Of a stretch of DNA of 64,000 nt, positions 58,266 through 64,000 are shown one piece after another. Position 1 is the first letter of the stretch. Each line of letters begins with the position of its first letter. The position numbers and the translations under genes are program-made. The notes under the pieces are model-generated. The model was not told the origin of the DNA. It saw only the letters and a list, made by a program, of their open reading frames with translations, and made no database searches. This DNA comes from Hemicordylus capensis (lineage: Eukaryota; Chordata; Lepidosauria; Squamata; Cordylidae): the NCBI RefSeq assembly GCF_027244095.1, contig NC_069660.1, forward strand, positions 288,508,863 through 288,572,862, in the 5' to 3' direction.

Positions 58266-59155
58266 TAGGGATGTGCACAGAACCGGGCTGGGGTGGCTTG
58301 AGGGGGTGGGGGGTGCCACTTTAAGGATGGGGGAGGGTGCACTTACCCCTTCCCCCGCTGGTGCTCATCCTATATAATAAAAGCCTAGACCGTGATCCCG
58401 TGTGCCCGTGTCTTTTTGGGCCGTTCTGGGCATGTGCGGAGCGCATGCGCAGATCGGCCCAAAAAGATGCGGGCGGCCATGTTGGACCAGGCCGCCAGAG
58501 AAGAGGAGTGCGGGCCGAGGTGGCCGCCGCCACAGCAAGACCAGGAGGAGCAGAAGCGGTGGGTGGAGAGTGCGGCCGAGGAGGCGGCGGAGCCGCGGCC
58601 TTGGCCAAAGGTGGTGGGCCGAGGAGTGCGGGCCGAGGTGGGGGTGGCTGCGGCGGGGCGACTAGCCCCGATGGCGGTGGCGGCCGCCACGGCAAAAAAG
58701 CCGGGAGGAGCAGAAGCGGCGGGCGGAGAGTGCGGCCGAGGAGTGCGCCCAAGGCGGGTGAGGTGGCAGCTGGCAACCCCCCCACACTAGAGCCCGTTAT
58801 TACAACGGGCTAACACATACTAGTTTTCCATAAAAGCCTTCGGGGCGGCAGTGTACCTCCCTGTGGCCCCTCCCCCCTCTTCGGCCAGAAGTACCAGGTG
58901 TGTGTGCGCCCATCTGACGTGCACGGATGTGCGATGTGCGCACCCTCACCTGGTACTTCTGGCCGAAGAGGGGGAAGGGGCGGCAGGGAGGTACACTGCC
59001 ACGTCAAAGGCTTTTATGGAAAATGATCACCGGTGGTGGAAAAGTGCCCTTAAAGTGGCACCTCTCCCAGCTTCGTAACCTCCCCCCCCCCCCGGTATTT
59101 GATCCTGTTCGGAGGCCCATAAAAGGGCCTCCAAACAGGGTTGTGCACATCCCTA
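58266..59155. mobile_element. hAT MITE containing a Helitron
   Basis: Ends TAGGGATGTGCACAG and TGTGCACATCCCTA match the element at 15967-16491. Flanks TATATAAT (58258-58265) and GCTATAAT (59156-59163) agree at 6 of 8 positions. The interior forms a large hairpin (GGCCAGAAGTACCAGG at about 58883 and CCTGGTACTTCTGGCC at about 58950). A Helitron is inserted at 58368-58823, leaving about 434 bp of original MITE. Confidence 0.87.
58368..58823 (+). mobile_element. Non-autonomous Helitron
   Basis: Starts TCCTATATAATAAAAGCC and ends in CTAG. The terminal hairpin has an 8-bp stem (AGCCCGTT, 58791-58798, with AACGGGCT, 58804-58811) about 9 nt before CTAG. It lies between A (58367) and T (58824), the Helitron target rule, without duplication. 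The 5' end is like the Helitrons reported from bats and other vertebrates. The interior is CpG-rich, with repeated GAGAGTGCGGCCGAGGAG units. No Rep/helicase is present. Confidence 0.93.
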
Positions 59156-59221
59156 GCTATAATATGATGCATACCAAATGAACACTTAAGCTATATATAT
59201 ATATCTCAGAGGAAGTGAGCA

Positions 59222-59402
59222 TGGGTTTTTTAAATCTTTTAAATATAATATATAAAATATATTTTATTTTTATATAATATAAATTTATATAATTTATATT
59301 ATAATTTACAATTATATAATTTATATTATAATATATACACTATATTATAATATCAATATAATAATTTTATTTTATATAAAATATATTTTATTTTTAAATA
59401 TG
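59222..59402. repeat. AT-rich, self-complementary tract
   Basis: About 180 bp made almost only of A and T, with TATAAAATATATTTTATTTT-type blocks near both ends that pair with each other. It may be an expanded or decayed microsatellite. Confidence 0.75.
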
Positions 59403-59629
59403 CACCTATAAAATTTTAAAGGGAAAAAAGCCAAAGCCAAAAGAAGCTAAAACTGTGGTGGGAGGGGGAGCAAAAATTAGCATTTGATTCAGAGCTAGGT
59501 ACATATGCCATTAGAGGAGCAAAGCTGGGGAAAGCATAACTTGCTCCATAGCAGAAAAACTCATACTAGTTCTTCTAGGGAGTTACACAGGGTTGCTGTC
59601 TGACCTGGAAACATTTATAGGGGTTAGGG

Positions 59630-59764
59630 CAGGCCTGCTCAACTTTGCCCCCCCCCAGCTGATTTTGGACAACTCCCACAATCCCCAGTCACAGTGGCCA
59701 ATAGCGAGGCATTATGGGAGTTGTAGGCCCACATCTGCAGGAGGACTGAAGTTGGGCAGCCCTG
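59630..59764. mobile_element. hAT MITE
   Basis: Ends CAGGCCTGCTCAACTTTG and GAAGTTGGGCAGCCCTG, with inner inverted TCCCACAATCC and ATTATGGGAGTTGTAG. Flanks GGTTAGGG (59622-59629) and AGTTAGGG (59765-59772) match at 7 of 8 positions. Confidence 0.88.
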
Positions 59765-60024
59765 AGTTAGGGAAATTTCACCCAAGTTGCTCTGGCTTAT
59801 TGACTGAAAGTGGTTCTCAGCTTGTGTGATAGTTCCTCTTTTGGCCAGAGCTGAGTGATCTCACACACAGGTTGAATCTCTGCCTAATTTACAGTTCAGG
59901 ATCTGCTGCAGGCCTGAAGCCGGACACCTTGTTCCAATAGGCCGTCACATAATAAAGAGTGTCCATCTCCTGGAACAAATTGTAGCCTTTACTTTTCCTT
60001 AGTTTGTGTTGTGTTAGGAAGTAG

Positions 60025-63573
<3,549 letters not shown>

Positions 63574-63850
63574 AGTATTCTTTCAACAACAGCCCCCCTT
63601 ATATAACCCTCTTCCTTGAAATCCAGTTTTCTAGATAGAGAAGCAAGCACTTGGCTGCAACGCACAAACTTGTGTATAGAAACAGTTTGCAGTTGATTTT
63701 TCTACTTTTAAATATATACACAAGCACATAGCATGTTTTCTACAATGTTTTAAAAAATCCAGAATTCTGTTTTGGAATCTAAGTACTATTTTTGTGCACA
63801 TTCTAGATAGTTTTTACATGTGTTAATAAAAATCTTTTATAAGTAGCCAA
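63574..63850 (+). other. CTHRC1: CTHRC1 3' UTR with poly(A) signal
   Basis: A short 3' UTR; AATAAA at 63825-63830 is the first canonical poly(A) signal after the stop, so cleavage is expected around 63845-63855. After it, to the window end, no exon of the next gene is seen. Confidence 0.75.
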
Positions 63851-64000
63851 AGTAAAGAAATCTTATTAACAAACATTTAGCCTTGTTCAAGCATTTACCT
63901 ACCATTACCACCCAAAAAGTGTTTTACTTTCATCCACCTTCTACTGAACCACCCTTTCCGATTATGAAAACAATATTAGAACAAACTGTGTATTGTAAGA

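Noticed and set aside
63851-64000. Start of the next gene (SLC25A32 expected from human order)
   Set aside because: No exon similarity can be seen in the last 150 bp.

Overview
This window is nuclear DNA from a vertebrate, almost certainly a squamate reptile (a lizard or snake). It carries two orthologues that are neighbours in amniotes, FZD6 and CTHRC1, both on the + strand. Introns and intergenic DNA are filled with a squamate-type repeat set: Sauria SINEs with their BovB (RTE) LINE partner, tRNA-derived and 5S-derived SINEs, CR1, L2 and L1 LINEs, hAT MITEs, a Helitron and DIRS-type retrotransposons. The species cannot be named from the sequence.

Layout: 1-2000 upstream repeats; 2040-2560 CpG island (FZD6 promoter and probable non-coding exon 1); 3645-36627 FZD6 exons 2-7, giving a 717-aa receptor with canonical GT-AG introns; 36628 to about 38.3 kb FZD6 3' UTR; 38.3-53.2 kb intergenic DNA with nested repeats, including a degraded DIRS fossil at 45.1-49.2 kb; 53.25-53.96 kb second CpG island; 53686-63573 CTHRC1 in four coding exons (248 aa); a poly(A) signal at 63825.

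Functionally, FZD6 is a seven-pass Frizzled receptor acting mainly in planar cell polarity, and CTHRC1 is a secreted glycoprotein reported to stabilise Wnt-Frizzled-ROR2 complexes in the same pathway. The two genes are therefore linked in position and in pathway.

The most notable repeat is a 0.77-kb terminal-inverted-repeat DNA element in FZD6 intron 3 (18474-19239). Its GC-rich cargo encodes the first 36 or so residues of WASL (N-WASP), apparently a captured host first exon with its 5' UTR. Other items are two DIRS-type fossils with diagnostic internal complementary regions (one ends about 205 bp before FZD6 exon 4), a textbook Helitron inside a hAT MITE, a perfect 75-bp inverted repeat around an old diverged MITE, and an extra cysteine in the FZD6 cysteine-rich domain.
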